A stretch of DNA of 64,000 bases from Bacillus cytotoxicus (GTDB lineage: Bacteria > Bacillota > Bacilli > Bacillales > Bacillaceae_G): NCBI RefSeq assembly GCF_023715645.1, contig NZ_JAMBOP010000004.1, positions 62,001-126,000 of the forward strand. The letters run 5' to 3'. Made by a program: the position numbers and the translations under genes. Numbering within the stretch: the first letter of the stretch is position 1; the number at the start of each line of letters is the position of its first letter. Below the pieces are notes generated by a model. The model ran no database searches. It had not been told where the DNA came from and saw only the letters and a program-made list of their open reading frames with translations. Positions 53,546-62,840 of this stretch are shown piece after piece.

Positions 53546-54514
53546 TCATCCTTGAAGCAGCTTATAGATATCTTCTTTTACGGGAATTGAAGATATTGCT
53601 CCTTTTCCTGTCGTAGTAAGAGCCCCGCTTGCATTCGCAAATGTTAATATTTCCTGCCAATGCATATGAAGCACCTCTTCTAAATTATGCTGCCCTACGT
53701 TTTTCTCTAACAATTTATACAAGAAACCACCTATAAATGCGTCTCCTGCCCCTGTTGTATCTTGCACGATAACACGATATCCATTTGATTGATACTGCTT
53801 ATCCTTCATATATAACTCCGCACCTTGGGCTCCTTTTGTATAAACGACAACTTTTACATCTCCTACAAACAAGGACTCAATCGCCTCTTTCGGATCAGAA
53901 ATACCAGTAATAAACTCTAGCTCTTCATCTGAAATTTTAACGATATGTGCAAACGGAATAAATTCCAATATTGTTTTTCTACAATCTTCAGCACGTTTCC
54001 AAAGTGGCAGGCGTACATTAGGGTCGAAGCTGATAATCCCTCCATTTTCTTTCGCAGAGCAAATCGCCTTTACATGCGCATATTTCATTGGGCTTTCTAC
54101 TAAATCGACGGAACAAAAATGAAGAATATCTCCTGTTTCAAACCAGCTTTCATCTATCTCATTTTCATGAAACAACAAGTCGGCAGAAGGATTGCGATAA
54201 AAGGAAAAATCACGTTCTCCATCTTCACGTAATGAGACGAAAGCAAGGCCTGTATTGGCTTCGTTCGTTCTTGTAACCTTATCTGTATTTACACCCACTT
54301 CTTGTAATTGCTCTAAAAGAAAATCACCAAATGCATCAGTTCCTAGCTTTGTAAGCATAGATGACTTTCCGCCGTACTTTGCGACTGCGGCTGCTACATT
54401 CGCAGGTGCCCCTCCAGGAACTCGTTGAAATTCTACTACATCTTTTAGCGCTTTTCCTTTTTGAATAGGAATGAAATCAATTAAAACTTCTCCGATTGCA
54501 TATAAGCTCTTCAT
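53546..54514 (-). CDS. scrK: fructokinase (PfkB family)
   Basis: 322 residues from ATG 54514 (MKSLYAIGEVLIDFIP), eight bases after AAAAGG. PfkB signatures: FQRVPGGAPANVAAAVAKYG at the N-terminus and VQDTTGAGDAFIGGFLYKLL with the catalytic Asp at the C-terminus. Phosphorylates the fructose set free by sucrose-6-phosphate hydrolysis. Last gene of the sucrose operon, 15 bases after the hydrolase gene. Confidence 0.92.
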   Translation of the reverse strand: MKSLYAIGEVLIDFIPIQKGKALKDVVEFQRVPGGAPANVAAAVAKYGGKSSMLTKLGTDAFGDFLLEQLQEVGVNTDKVTRTNEANTGLAFVSLREDGERDFSFYRNPSADLLFHENEIDESWFETGDILHFCSVDLVESPMKYAHVKAICSAKENGGIISFDPNVRLPLWKRAEDCRKTILEFIPFAHIVKISDEELEFITGISDPKEAIESLFVGDVKVVVYTKGAQGAELYMKDKQYQSNGYRVIVQDTTGAGDAFIGGFLYKLLEKNVGQHNLEEVLHMHWQEILTFANASGALTTTGKGAISSIPVKEDIYKLLQG

Positions 54515-54529
54515 ATATTCCACCTTTTC

Positions 54530-56002
54530 TTATTTATAATCCCATTTGGTTGCTTGTAATGATACACTTCCTTTTTCTGCAAAAAAATAAACTTCTTTGC
54601 TGTCGGTTTTCGGAAATATACGACTAGTAAACACCTCTTCTCCATCATTTATAAAAATCTCAACAGAAGATGTATCTACAAATAAATGGAACTTAATCGT
54701 TTGTGCATCTACTGAACATTTTCTCTGTGTTCCATATGATTCTCCCACAGCTTCTCCTGAATGTGTACGATCTAGTATTACTTTTTTCTCCGCAACATTA
54801 TACTTAACTACTGTTCTCTCATTTTCACTCACTCTAAATGCAATTCCATATTCAGTTGCATTCTCATTTTTAAACTCACAAATCATTTCATATGCTGTTC
54901 CTGTAAATCCGTCGTACATTTTCTGTTCACTACAAATTGTATCTTTTATTTTATATTGCTGTTTCCGAAGTGCCTCAAGCTCTTTTATTGGCCGCTGAAT
55001 AAGCTTGTCTCCTCGAACGAGCAGTTCTCTTGGTAATGTCAAACAATGCGCCCAGCCGTTTTTATCAGTTGGATAATTGATTTCCGGCAATCCCATCCAT
55101 CCAACTAAAATACGACGCCCTTCTGAATTCACCATTGTTTGAGGAGCATAAAAATCAAATCCTCTGTCTAGCTCCTGGAAGGAACCATGTGACATGGATA
55201 ATTGTTTTACATCTAGCTTGTCTCCAAGAATATAGCCAGATTGATAAATATTGTGATAGTGATCTCCTTTCGGCTTTAAACCTTGCGGTGAAAAAAGGAG
55301 AACTCCTCTGTCATGTAACTCGAAATAATCTGGACATTCCCACATATAGCCGAAATCATTCAAATTTGTTTGCAATTCCCCTTCATATCTCCACTGTAAT
55401 AAATTGGGAGATCGATATACTACTACACATCCTGTTTCACCTTCTCGCTGCGCTCCAATGACTGCATAAAACATATTGTCTTTTTTCCAAACCTTTGGAT
55501 CACGAAAATGGTCGGTATACCCATTTGGCACTTCTTGAATGACAGGTTGCTCTAACTTTTGGACTTTTCCCGTTTCATCCATAATCGCAATACATTGATA
55601 AGGTTTCCTTACCCAGTTTTCATCACGAGTATTGCCGGTATAAAACAAGTACAATTTCCCTTCATGTTCAATTCCACTTCCGGAATATGCGCCATGGCTG
55701 TCATAATCATTTGTCGGTTCAATCCCAATACCAACATTTTCCCAATGAACAAGATCTTTTGATCTCGTATGATACCAATACTTTAAACCGTGCACAGGTC
55801 CGAGTGGAAACCATTGATAAAACAGATGATATTCACCATTATAATAAGAAAATCCATTCGGATCATTTAGCAGACCTGTTTCTGGCTGTATATGAAACGT
55901 TTGCCGCCAAGAACAATCATTTACTCTCGCTTGTAATTTCTGAATTTCTTCTGTGCTTACCTCCTCAATCCGGCGATAGCGCTGCTCCTTTGTCCATACC
56001 AT
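54530..56002 (-). CDS. sucrose-6-phosphate hydrolase (GH32)
   Basis: 490 residues from ATG 56002 (MVWTKEQRYRRIEE), ten bases after AAGGGAG; a TTG three codons earlier overlaps the site. GH32 five-bladed propeller: HIQPETGLLNDPNGFSYYNG with the nucleophile Asp, YSGSGIEHEGKLYLFYTGN, FRDPKVWKKD, and the acid/base Glu in MWECPDYFEL; a beta-sandwich domain ends the protein. Cleaves cytosolic sucrose 6-phosphate to glucose 6-phosphate and fructose. Named SacA or ScrB in relatives. Confidence 0.93.
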   Translation of the reverse strand: MVWTKEQRYRRIEEVSTEEIQKLQARVNDCSWRQTFHIQPETGLLNDPNGFSYYNGEYHLFYQWFPLGPVHGLKYWYHTRSKDLVHWENVGIGIEPTNDYDSHGAYSGSGIEHEGKLYLFYTGNTRDENWVRKPYQCIAIMDETGKVQKLEQPVIQEVPNGYTDHFRDPKVWKKDNMFYAVIGAQREGETGCVVVYRSPNLLQWRYEGELQTNLNDFGYMWECPDYFELHDRGVLLFSPQGLKPKGDHYHNIYQSGYILGDKLDVKQLSMSHGSFQELDRGFDFYAPQTMVNSEGRRILVGWMGLPEINYPTDKNGWAHCLTLPRELLVRGDKLIQRPIKELEALRKQQYKIKDTICSEQKMYDGFTGTAYEMICEFKNENATEYGIAFRVSENERTVVKYNVAEKKVILDRTHSGEAVGESYGTQRKCSVDAQTIKFHLFVDTSSVEIFINDGEEVFTSRIFPKTDSKEVYFFAEKGSVSLQATKWDYK

Positions 56003-56068
56003 TTCTATCAAACTCCCTTAATAATATAGAGGAGAATGAAATCATCCTCCTCTATTCGTTACCATTAA

Positions 56069-57517
56069 TTAAGCTGCCTCTTTTTGAGAAGAATTGCTTC
56101 CCTTCTTTTCTGCTCTTTTTGCTAAAATAAGTGTTGCTGCAAAAGCAATGATAAAGGAAATTACCATTCCGATCACATAAGGAATAATGCAGTCTGGTCT
56201 AATCGAAATAATACCAGGCAAACCAGCAGCTCCTAATGAAATTGCTTTTACCTTGTAAAAAGTTATAAAAGCAGATGCAACTCCTGAACCAATAATAGCT
56301 CCAATAAACGGATATCTTAGTTTTAAATTCACACCAAACATCGCTGGCTCTGTAATACCTAGAAGTGCTGAAATTCCTGCTGCTGACGCAACACCTTTCA
56401 CTTTTTTATCTCGTGTAATAAGAAAAACGGCAAGAGTTGCTGCACCTTGTGCGACGTTAGACATTGTTGCAATTGCAAATATGAATGAACCGCCTGTTTT
56501 TGCAACATCAGCTAGTAATTGCGTTTCAACTGCAATAAAACTATGATGCATACCTGTAATAACAATTGGTGCATAAAGGAATCCGAAGATACCGCCACCG
56601 ATAAATCCAGTTGTATCATATAACCAAACGATTCCATCTGTTAACAAATTCCCCGCAAAGCGTGTAATTGGCCCTACTGCTGTAAATGTTAGTAAACCTG
56701 TTATAAAAATCGTTAATAAAGGTGTAAGAAGATTATCAAGTGCTGTTGGAATTATTCTTCGTAAATATGTTTCTAATTTTGCTAGAATAAATGATGACAC
56801 AAGAACTGGTAATACTGTACCTTGATATCCTACTTTTTCAATACTCATCCCCAATATATGCCAAGCAGGTACTTTATCAGCTAACAATGCTGCCCCGTAC
56901 CCATATCCATTCAATAAATCAGGATGGACCATTAACATACCAAGCGCTGCCCCAAGATAAGGATTCCCTCCAAATCGTTGTGTTGCCGAGAAACCAATTA
57001 AAATTGGTAAAAAGACGAATGCTGCATTTGCAAAAGTATTAATAAGTGCTGCTAAATCTGTTATTTGAGGATTCGCTTCCACTAATGATTTTCCAGCAAT
57101 AAATAAATCTTTTGCTGTTAATAGGTTATTAATCCCCATTAATAATCCGCCAGCTACGATAGCCGGAATAATAGGAACGAAAATATCAGAAAGCATTTTG
57201 ACAAATTGTTGCAGTGGATTTAATTTCTTTGTTCCAGCAGCTTTCACATCTTTTGTAGACATCTCGGAAAGATCCGTCAATTTCGAAAGCTCTTTATATA
57301 CTTCGTTTACAGTTCCTGAACCAATAATAACTTGAAACTGTCCACCCGTAGAAAAAGTACCCTTCACTATATCCATACTATCAAGTTTCTTTTGATCAAC
57401 TTTCCCTTCATCGTTTAAAACTAAACGCAAGCGGGTTGCACAGTGTGCTGCTGCAGATACATTCTCTTTACCGCCAATTGCTTCCAAAATTTCTTTTGCG
57501 ATTTGATTGTAATTCAT
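56069..57517 (-). CDS. PTS sucrose transporter, EIIBC
   Basis: 482 residues from ATG 57517 (MNYNQIAKEILEAIGG) after AAGGGGGAG. EIIB domain about 1-80 with the phosphorylated Cys in SAAAHCATRLRLVLND; EIIC membrane domain from about 100, with GITEPAMFGVNLKLRYPFIG near the end. No EIIA domain, so it borrows one, as SacP-type permeases do. Imports sucrose as sucrose 6-phosphate. First gene of the operon, directly downstream of two operators. Confidence 0.92.
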   Translation of the reverse strand: MNYNQIAKEILEAIGGKENVSAAAHCATRLRLVLNDEGKVDQKKLDSMDIVKGTFSTGGQFQVIIGSGTVNEVYKELSKLTDLSEMSTKDVKAAGTKKLNPLQQFVKMLSDIFVPIIPAIVAGGLLMGINNLLTAKDLFIAGKSLVEANPQITDLAALINTFANAAFVFLPILIGFSATQRFGGNPYLGAALGMLMVHPDLLNGYGYGAALLADKVPAWHILGMSIEKVGYQGTVLPVLVSSFILAKLETYLRRIIPTALDNLLTPLLTIFITGLLTFTAVGPITRFAGNLLTDGIVWLYDTTGFIGGGIFGFLYAPIVITGMHHSFIAVETQLLADVAKTGGSFIFAIATMSNVAQGAATLAVFLITRDKKVKGVASAAGISALLGITEPAMFGVNLKLRYPFIGAIIGSGVASAFITFYKVKAISLGAAGLPGIISIRPDCIIPYVIGMVISFIIAFAATLILAKRAEKKGSNSSQKEAA

Positions 57518-57543
57518 AATGCTCCCCCTTATTATAAGATTTT

Positions 57544-57559
57544 TTGGAACCGGTTCCAA
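57544..57559. promoter_or_regulatory. sucrose operator 1
   Basis: TTGGAACCGGTTCCAA, a perfect 16-bp palindrome with central CG, 27 bases upstream of the permease start. A TATAAT lies 17 bases from its TTGGAA half on the minus strand. Confidence 0.75.
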
Positions 57560-57584
57560 ATTTAAGTAAATTAAAAACCAGCCT

Positions 57585-57600
57585 TTGGAACCGGTTTCAA
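57585..57600. promoter_or_regulatory. sucrose operator 2
   Basis: TTGGAACCGGTTTCAA, one base from the palindrome of operator 1, centre to centre 41 bp away (about four helical turns), as expected for a repressor dimer pair acting on one face. Confidence 0.75.
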
Positions 57601-57619
57601 ATAAATTATATGATTGCTT

Positions 57620-58603
57620 TTATATATTGTCAACGCTTTCTCTTTCAATTATTTCATATTCCGATATTGAAACTTGCTCTATCTCTTCTTCATTTATGAG
57701 CTTTACAATATTTCGGGCTGCCATTTGTCCAACTTCTTTGTAATAAAATTTCACAGTTGTTAAAGCGGGATGAATCACTCCCGTTACTTGATATCCACCA
57801 AATCCAGTGATAGACAAATCTTCAGGCACTCGTAAACCTTTCATATATGCCGCTTTTAATGCACCAAGGGCAATATTATCTGTTGCGCACACTAAAATAG
57901 ACGGCTGAAAATCTTCGATAATCTCCGATGCTGTTTCAATCGCGTCTTCAATATTAAAACTTGTTTCATAATATTTCACTTCACAGTCCGATTTTGTACC
58001 TACTGCTTTTTTGAACCCTTGCTTTCGGTTTACGCCAACCGCAATATCATGTTCAGCTACACCTAAATAACCGATTCTTCTATGTCCCTTTTCAAGGATA
58101 TATTGTCCAATATGATAAGCCGCCCCGGAATCATCATGAATGAAACTGTACACTTCTTTATGCTGCTGTCCAACAAGCAGCACCGGTATATCGATTTTAC
58201 GAAAAGCTTCTATATGCTGATCGGTAACTTGAGTAGCCAATAAAATAATCCCTGCAACTTTTTGATTTGCCAATGTATAAATAATTTCAATTTCCCTTTC
58301 TAAATCTTGATTGGAATTAGATATTAACATTTGATAATTCAGTTCCTTTAACTGCTCATCGACACCAATTAATGTTAGCGATGAAGCATAGGAATCCAAA
58401 CGTGGTACGATTGTCCCGATAATATTTGTTTTCTTTGCCTTTAAACTTTGAGCAAACGTATTAGGAACATATCCGGTTTCTTGAATCGCACGCTTAATTT
58501 TCTCTTTTGTCACTTCACTAACAGAACCACCATTCAAATAACGGGAAACGGTACTCTTTGCAACCCCCGCTATTTGAGCGATATCAGAAATTGTTTTATT
58601 CAT
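57620..58603 (-). CDS. LacI family repressor of the sucrose operon
   Basis: 327 residues. Helix-turn-helix TISDIAQIAGVAKSTVSRYL, hinge NTFAQSLKAKKTNIIGTIVP, ligand-binding core to the end. The gene sits directly upstream of the operators and in the same direction as the sucrose genes, 60 bases away; the operators fall between its stop and the permease. I infer that it represses the operon and is released by a sucrose derivative or fructose phosphate. ScrR-type. Confidence 0.88.
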   Translation of the reverse strand: MNKTISDIAQIAGVAKSTVSRYLNGGSVSEVTKEKIKRAIQETGYVPNTFAQSLKAKKTNIIGTIVPRLDSYASSLTLIGVDEQLKELNYQMLISNSNQDLEREIEIIYTLANQKVAGIILLATQVTDQHIEAFRKIDIPVLLVGQQHKEVYSFIHDDSGAAYHIGQYILEKGHRRIGYLGVAEHDIAVGVNRKQGFKKAVGTKSDCEVKYYETSFNIEDAIETASEIIEDFQPSILVCATDNIALGALKAAYMKGLRVPEDLSITGFGGYQVTGVIHPALTTVKFYYKEVGQMAARNIVKLINEEEIEQVSISEYEIIERESVDNI

Positions 58604-58695
58604 TCTTTCATCTCCATCTTCATATACGATTGTTAATCATATCATCTGTTTTTATTCTAGTCTTCTATGTTGAAAAATAAAAGTTATATATACCT

Positions 58696-58894
58696 TTCTA
58701 TATAAATCCAAATTTTAAAAATAACATAAAACCATTCTTTTTCGATGGGCGAGAGCATCTGGCCATACATAGAAGCGGTCAGTACCCTTGCCTGCCACAT
58801 GCAAGGTAAAACAAAGGGAGAAAGTAAGTGCAGGCTCCTTTTCTTCTACATAGCCGCAATCTAGATGTCGAAAAATAAAAATGGATTTATATAC
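58696..58894 (+). repeat. bcr1-like repeat, full length
   Basis: Starts TATATAAATCCAAATTTTAA, core GATGGGCGAGAGCATCTGGC, ends AATAAAAATGGATTTATATA. In the gap between the sucrose repressor and the GIDE-like gene. Confidence 0.82.
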
Positions 58895-58904
58895 TGACAA
58901 AGCG

Positions 58905-58985
58905 CCTATATAAATCCAATTCAAAAAATAGACGAGAGTGCCTTAACGCTCATCAAGGTTTAAAACAAAATGAAAACACAAGTAC
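58905..58985 (+). repeat. partial bcr1-like repeat
   Basis: A second start TATATAAATCCAATTCAAAA directly after the full copy, followed by a shortened ACGAGAGTGCC core and AAGGTTTAAAACAAAATG. The rest of the stretch up to 59118 is AT-rich and should hold the promoter of the next gene. Confidence 0.6.
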
Positions 58986-59118
58986 AAAACACACTCTGAA
59001 AACCCAACCTTACAATTTTGTAAGATTAATGTAATAATTATAAATTGTCCCTAATTTATGTTTTTCTGTAAAATAATAGACATAAAGGTTATTCAAATGA
59101 TTTCCAGGGGGAACAATC

Positions 59119-59814
59119 GTGAAAAAAGGCATCATCGTACTAGTAATCTTATACATATTCTTAACTGTCCAAACAATCTCTTCGCTTTTTGGAAAGGAAC
59201 ATTATAACGACGCTGTAAACAAGCTAAAAGAAACAAAAGAAGTCTCCTCTTTTCAAACAGCACAAGACGGTGTGATTCTATTAAAAGGAAATATAACGGC
59301 TGAACAGCCAGTTACAGATGAAACAAAAGTAAATAAAAAATTTGCTTTACTCGAAACAAAGTCTTATAGAAGAAAAAAATTAAGTTGGAAAAGCTCGGAT
59401 ACCGAAAAACATATTCCCACACATCTTTCTGTAAACGGAGAAGCACTTCCTACTCTCAAAGAAAAAGAAGTTCGATTGGCAATCGAGCCTATCACACTTT
59501 CTTCAAAAGACATTACGACGACTGAAGAATACTCATTAAAAAAAGACGATACACAATTAACGATACATAGTAAAGGTTATCGCTATCACGGGATCGAAAA
59601 CAACACCGAAGCCCTCATTTTTGGCATTAAAAAAGGCAACACCCTTGAAGGGTATAAAGGTTCTGAAATTATAGTAGGAAAAACAAAAGAAGAAATCACA
59701 AAAAATATGAAAATGAAAACATTTGCCGAAAAATATGCACCATTTGCTTGGGTTGTTTTTACACTTATTCTTATTAGTTGTGGTGTACAGCGTTTTCGGA
59801 AGAAGAAAAAATAG
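59119..59814 (+). CDS. membrane protein, possibly GIDE/BAM-domain-like
   Basis: 231 residues with a membrane helix or signal anchor at 4-22, an outer domain of about 180 residues and a second membrane helix near 203-223 followed by RFRKKKK. The outer part (GVILLKGNITAEQPV, KKFALLETKSYRRKK, LKKDDTQLTIHSKGYRY) has the spacing of the GIDE (BAM) domain placed between two helices, known in MUL1 and in bacteria. That is a weak match by eye. Function unknown. GGGG precedes the GTG start. Confidence 0.6.
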   Translation: MKKGIIVLVILYIFLTVQTISSLFGKEHYNDAVNKLKETKEVSSFQTAQDGVILLKGNITAEQPVTDETKVNKKFALLETKSYRRKKLSWKSSDTEKHIPTHLSVNGEALPTLKEKEVRLAIEPITLSSKDITTTEEYSLKKDDTQLTIHSKGYRYHGIENNTEALIFGIKKGNTLEGYKGSEIIVGKTKEEITKNMKMKTFAEKYAPFAWVVFTLILISCGVQRFRKKKK

Positions 59815-59825
59815 CGTAATATCAT

Positions 59826-59862
59826 AAAAAAATCCTAAAGGCTTGTAGCCTTTAGGATTTAT
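59826..59862. terminator. terminator between the GIDE-like gene and yhgE
   Basis: Perfect 14-bp stem AAATCCTAAAGGCT / AGCCTTTAGGATTT with a 3-base loop, between convergent genes. Confidence 0.85.
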
Positions 59863-59865
59863 CAA

Positions 59866-62655
59866 TTATTCCGTTTCCGTAGATCTTCCGTATTGACGCT
59901 TATGCATCCAAGTTAATGTACCAATTGTTCCAAGTGATAACAGAACGATAAAGATCATTAACACACCTGCGTTTTGCCACATAAAGCCGAAGTCTCCGCT
60001 TGAAACAACTGCTTTAAGCCCTGATACAGAATATGTCATCGGGAACCATGCGTTAAATACTTGCAACCCTTTCGGAATTAACTCAAGTGGGAATGTCCCC
60101 GCACTTGTTGTTAATTGTAAAATCAATGTCAAGATCGCAACAAAACGTCCTGCATCGCCGAAAGTCGTTACTAAAAATTGAACTAATGCAATAAACGATA
60201 AGCTTGTAATAATACTAAACAATATGAAGTATGGAACACTTTGTACTTCAACACCTAACCAAAGCAGTAAGACTGCATCTGCCACAAGTGCTTGAACCAC
60301 ACCAACTGCAAATAATACACCAAACTTACTAATAAACCAGCTGAATCCTGACTTCGGTACCCCTACAGTTTCACGTAATGGGAACACGATAGATAATAAC
60401 AATGCCCCAACGAATAAACCAAGTGATAAGAAATACGGTGTAAAGCCCGTTCCATAGTTTGGAACCTCTGCCATTTTCTCAGTTTTCACATTCACTGGAC
60501 TTGCGAACATATCATATTTTTTCTCGTCGCCTTTTGTTTCACTAGTTTTCTCAGCACCTTCGCCAAGTTTTGTTGCTAGTTCTTTTGAGCCGTTATTTGC
60601 TTCGCCAAGCCCGGTTGTTACTTTGCCAGAACCGTCTGCTAGTTGGTTGACGCCGTCAATTAATTGACCTGATCCATCTGACATTTTTCCTAAGCCACCA
60701 TTTAATGTGCCTAGACCAGTTGTTACTTTGTTTGATCCGTCTGCTAACAGACCTATTGCACCTACCATTTGACCTGATCCTTCAGATAACACGCCTAAGC
60801 CACCTGTTATTTGACCAGATCCATTTGCTAACTGACCTATTACACCTGCCATTTGGCCTGATCCTTCAGATAACACACCTAAGCCACCTGTTACTTGACC
60901 TGATCCATTTGCTAATTTGTTTACTCCACTGATCAACTGAACTGAGCCGTCTGCTAACTGACCTAAACCGCCATTTAACTTACTAGCCCCTCCCGCTAAT
61001 CCAGCGGCACCATTCTTCGCTTCCCCTAATTTCTCACCAAATGTTTGGAAGTTGTTCATAAATATTTGTTGTCCATTTGCTAATTCAGTTGCGCCCTTCA
61101 CAAATTGTTTTTGTACAACAATTAAATGATCCATACCTGTTTTTAATTGTGATTGACTATTATTTACAGAAGTTTTTACTCCATTTGTAAAATCTGTTGC
61201 ACCCTGTTTGAGACCGTCAGATGCTTCTGCTAACTTTTGTGCACCTTGTGCGACTTGCTTTGTAGATCCTACAGTTGCTACAGTATCACTTTTTAACTTT
61301 TGAATCGTATTTTGTAATTTTTGTTTCTGTTCTTCTGGAAGATTATTTATTTCTTCCTCTAGTTGACCTAAATCATTTACAACATTTTGAGCGCTCTCAT
61401 CTACTTTCTTAGCACCATCTTTTAGTCCGCTTGCTGTGGCCTGCCAATTAGAAACACCTGTTGTAAATTGTTTTGCACCATCATCTAGCTTTTTAGCACT
61501 TTCCGTTGCTGATTGTGAGATTTGATTTTCCATCTTAGTTATTCCATCTGCAGATGCTTGTAATTTCCCAGACAGTTCATTCAGACCTTTTTGAATTGGC
61601 TGAACGCCTTCTTTTGCAAGCCTTTCTTGACCCTTTTGTAATCCACCAAGACCATCAGAAATTTCATTAGTGCCCTCTGCCAACTTCACAGAACCACTTG
61701 AAAGTTCACCGATTCCATGTTGCATCTCACCAGATTTATTAACTAATAAATTTAAACCACCTGTTACTTTGTCGGAACCGTCTAGCAATTTGCCAATTCC
61801 GATTTTCATTTCACCGGTTTTCCCACTTAACAGATTTAAGACGTTCGTTATTTGACCCGATCCATCTTGTAACTTACCAATACCAGCTGGCATTCCACTG
61901 GTTTTACTATTTAACACATTTAAACCAGCTGTTATTTTTCCAGAAGCATCCAGCAACTGCCCTGAACCATCCAATAATTTCCCTACACCATTCTTCATTT
62001 CACCAGATTTTCCTTGTAATGTATGCAAGCCATCTGTTACTTTTCCTGAACCGTCTTTTAATTCACCTGTTCCATCACGAAGCTTCCCAGCTCCCTCACT
62101 TCCATCAGCAAAGCCTTTCGAAACATCTTTTAATGAATCAAACATTGTCTCAGCATATGTTTTTGTTACAGAAGCTGATACTTCGCTTTTAATTTTTTCA
62201 ATGGCTGATCCACCGATTTGTGAAGATAAGAAGTTTAAGCTTTCATTTGGAATGTACTCTAGTTTTGATTTTTTAGGGTTCGCATCCAACAATGTTGTTG
62301 TATTTTTAGAGAAGTCGCTTGGAATGCGGACTGTCATGTAGTATTTGCGATCGTCCATTCCTTTTTTTGCTGTTTTCTCACTAACGAACTCCCATTTGAA
62401 GCCATCCTTTTCTTTCAAGTTCTTAACAAGTTCTTTACCGGCTTCAATCGGTTTTCCATTATACACTACACCTTCATCAAGGTTTACAACTGCAACTGGT
62501 AAATCATCTAATTGTTTATATGGATCCCAAAACGCCCATAAAAACATACCAGCGTACAATACTGGAATAAATAAGACCGCAATAATTGGAATTAAGATTT
62601 TTTTGCTTTTGATAATGGTAGCAAACTCTTTTCCAAGCAGTTTCCATCCTCGCAT
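59866..62655 (-). CDS. yhgE: YhgE/Pip family membrane protein (phage-infection-protein-like)
   Basis: 929 residues. One N-terminal membrane helix (about 20-38), an extracellular section of about 650 residues made of repeated units (for example GGLGVLSEGSGQM and ANGSGQITGG), and five or so C-terminal helices from about 735 with an ABC-2-like pattern. A middle part without repeats has long helices (EEINNLPEEQKQKLQNTIQK). Related proteins are the lactococcal phage infection protein Pip and B. subtilis YhgE. Role probably export or surface receptor. Next to its TetR regulator gene, with three matching operators. Confidence 0.9.
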   Translation of the reverse strand: MRGWKLLGKEFATIIKSKKILIPIIAVLFIPVLYAGMFLWAFWDPYKQLDDLPVAVVNLDEGVVYNGKPIEAGKELVKNLKEKDGFKWEFVSEKTAKKGMDDRKYYMTVRIPSDFSKNTTTLLDANPKKSKLEYIPNESLNFLSSQIGGSAIEKIKSEVSASVTKTYAETMFDSLKDVSKGFADGSEGAGKLRDGTGELKDGSGKVTDGLHTLQGKSGEMKNGVGKLLDGSGQLLDASGKITAGLNVLNSKTSGMPAGIGKLQDGSGQITNVLNLLSGKTGEMKIGIGKLLDGSDKVTGGLNLLVNKSGEMQHGIGELSSGSVKLAEGTNEISDGLGGLQKGQERLAKEGVQPIQKGLNELSGKLQASADGITKMENQISQSATESAKKLDDGAKQFTTGVSNWQATASGLKDGAKKVDESAQNVVNDLGQLEEEINNLPEEQKQKLQNTIQKLKSDTVATVGSTKQVAQGAQKLAEASDGLKQGATDFTNGVKTSVNNSQSQLKTGMDHLIVVQKQFVKGATELANGQQIFMNNFQTFGEKLGEAKNGAAGLAGGASKLNGGLGQLADGSVQLISGVNKLANGSGQVTGGLGVLSEGSGQMAGVIGQLANGSGQITGGLGVLSEGSGQMVGAIGLLADGSNKVTTGLGTLNGGLGKMSDGSGQLIDGVNQLADGSGKVTTGLGEANNGSKELATKLGEGAEKTSETKGDEKKYDMFASPVNVKTEKMAEVPNYGTGFTPYFLSLGLFVGALLLSIVFPLRETVGVPKSGFSWFISKFGVLFAVGVVQALVADAVLLLWLGVEVQSVPYFILFSIITSLSFIALVQFLVTTFGDAGRFVAILTLILQLTTSAGTFPLELIPKGLQVFNAWFPMTYSVSGLKAVVSSGDFGFMWQNAGVLMIFIVLLSLGTIGTLTWMHKRQYGRSTETE

Positions 62656-62680
62656 TGTTTACTCCTCCTTTTTAAACAAT

Positions 62681-62703
62681 TGACTGCTTTGTTCATTTAG
62701 TCA
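62681..62703. promoter_or_regulatory. YhgD-type operator 1
   Basis: TGACT-N13-AGTCA, a 23-bp spaced palindrome 26 bases upstream of yhgE. Confidence 0.55.
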
Positions 62704-62791
62704 GTTTTTGTAAAAAAAAGAAGAAAATAACGACCCATTCATCTTCTCGTATATGTTGCTATTTTCTTGCAATTCTCCCTCCACTAACCAA

Positions 62792-62814
62792 TGACCGAAT
62801 CATTCAATTGGTCA
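62792..62814. promoter_or_regulatory. YhgD-type operator 2
   Basis: TGACC-N13-GGTCA, same spacing as operators 1 and 3, between yhgE and the TetR gene. Confidence 0.6.
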
Positions 62815-62840
62815 TATTTTATAATAATAAGAGGATTATC

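Noticed and set aside
60705-60932. Repetitive frame opposite yhgE
   Set aside because: Shadow of the tandem repeats of yhgE.
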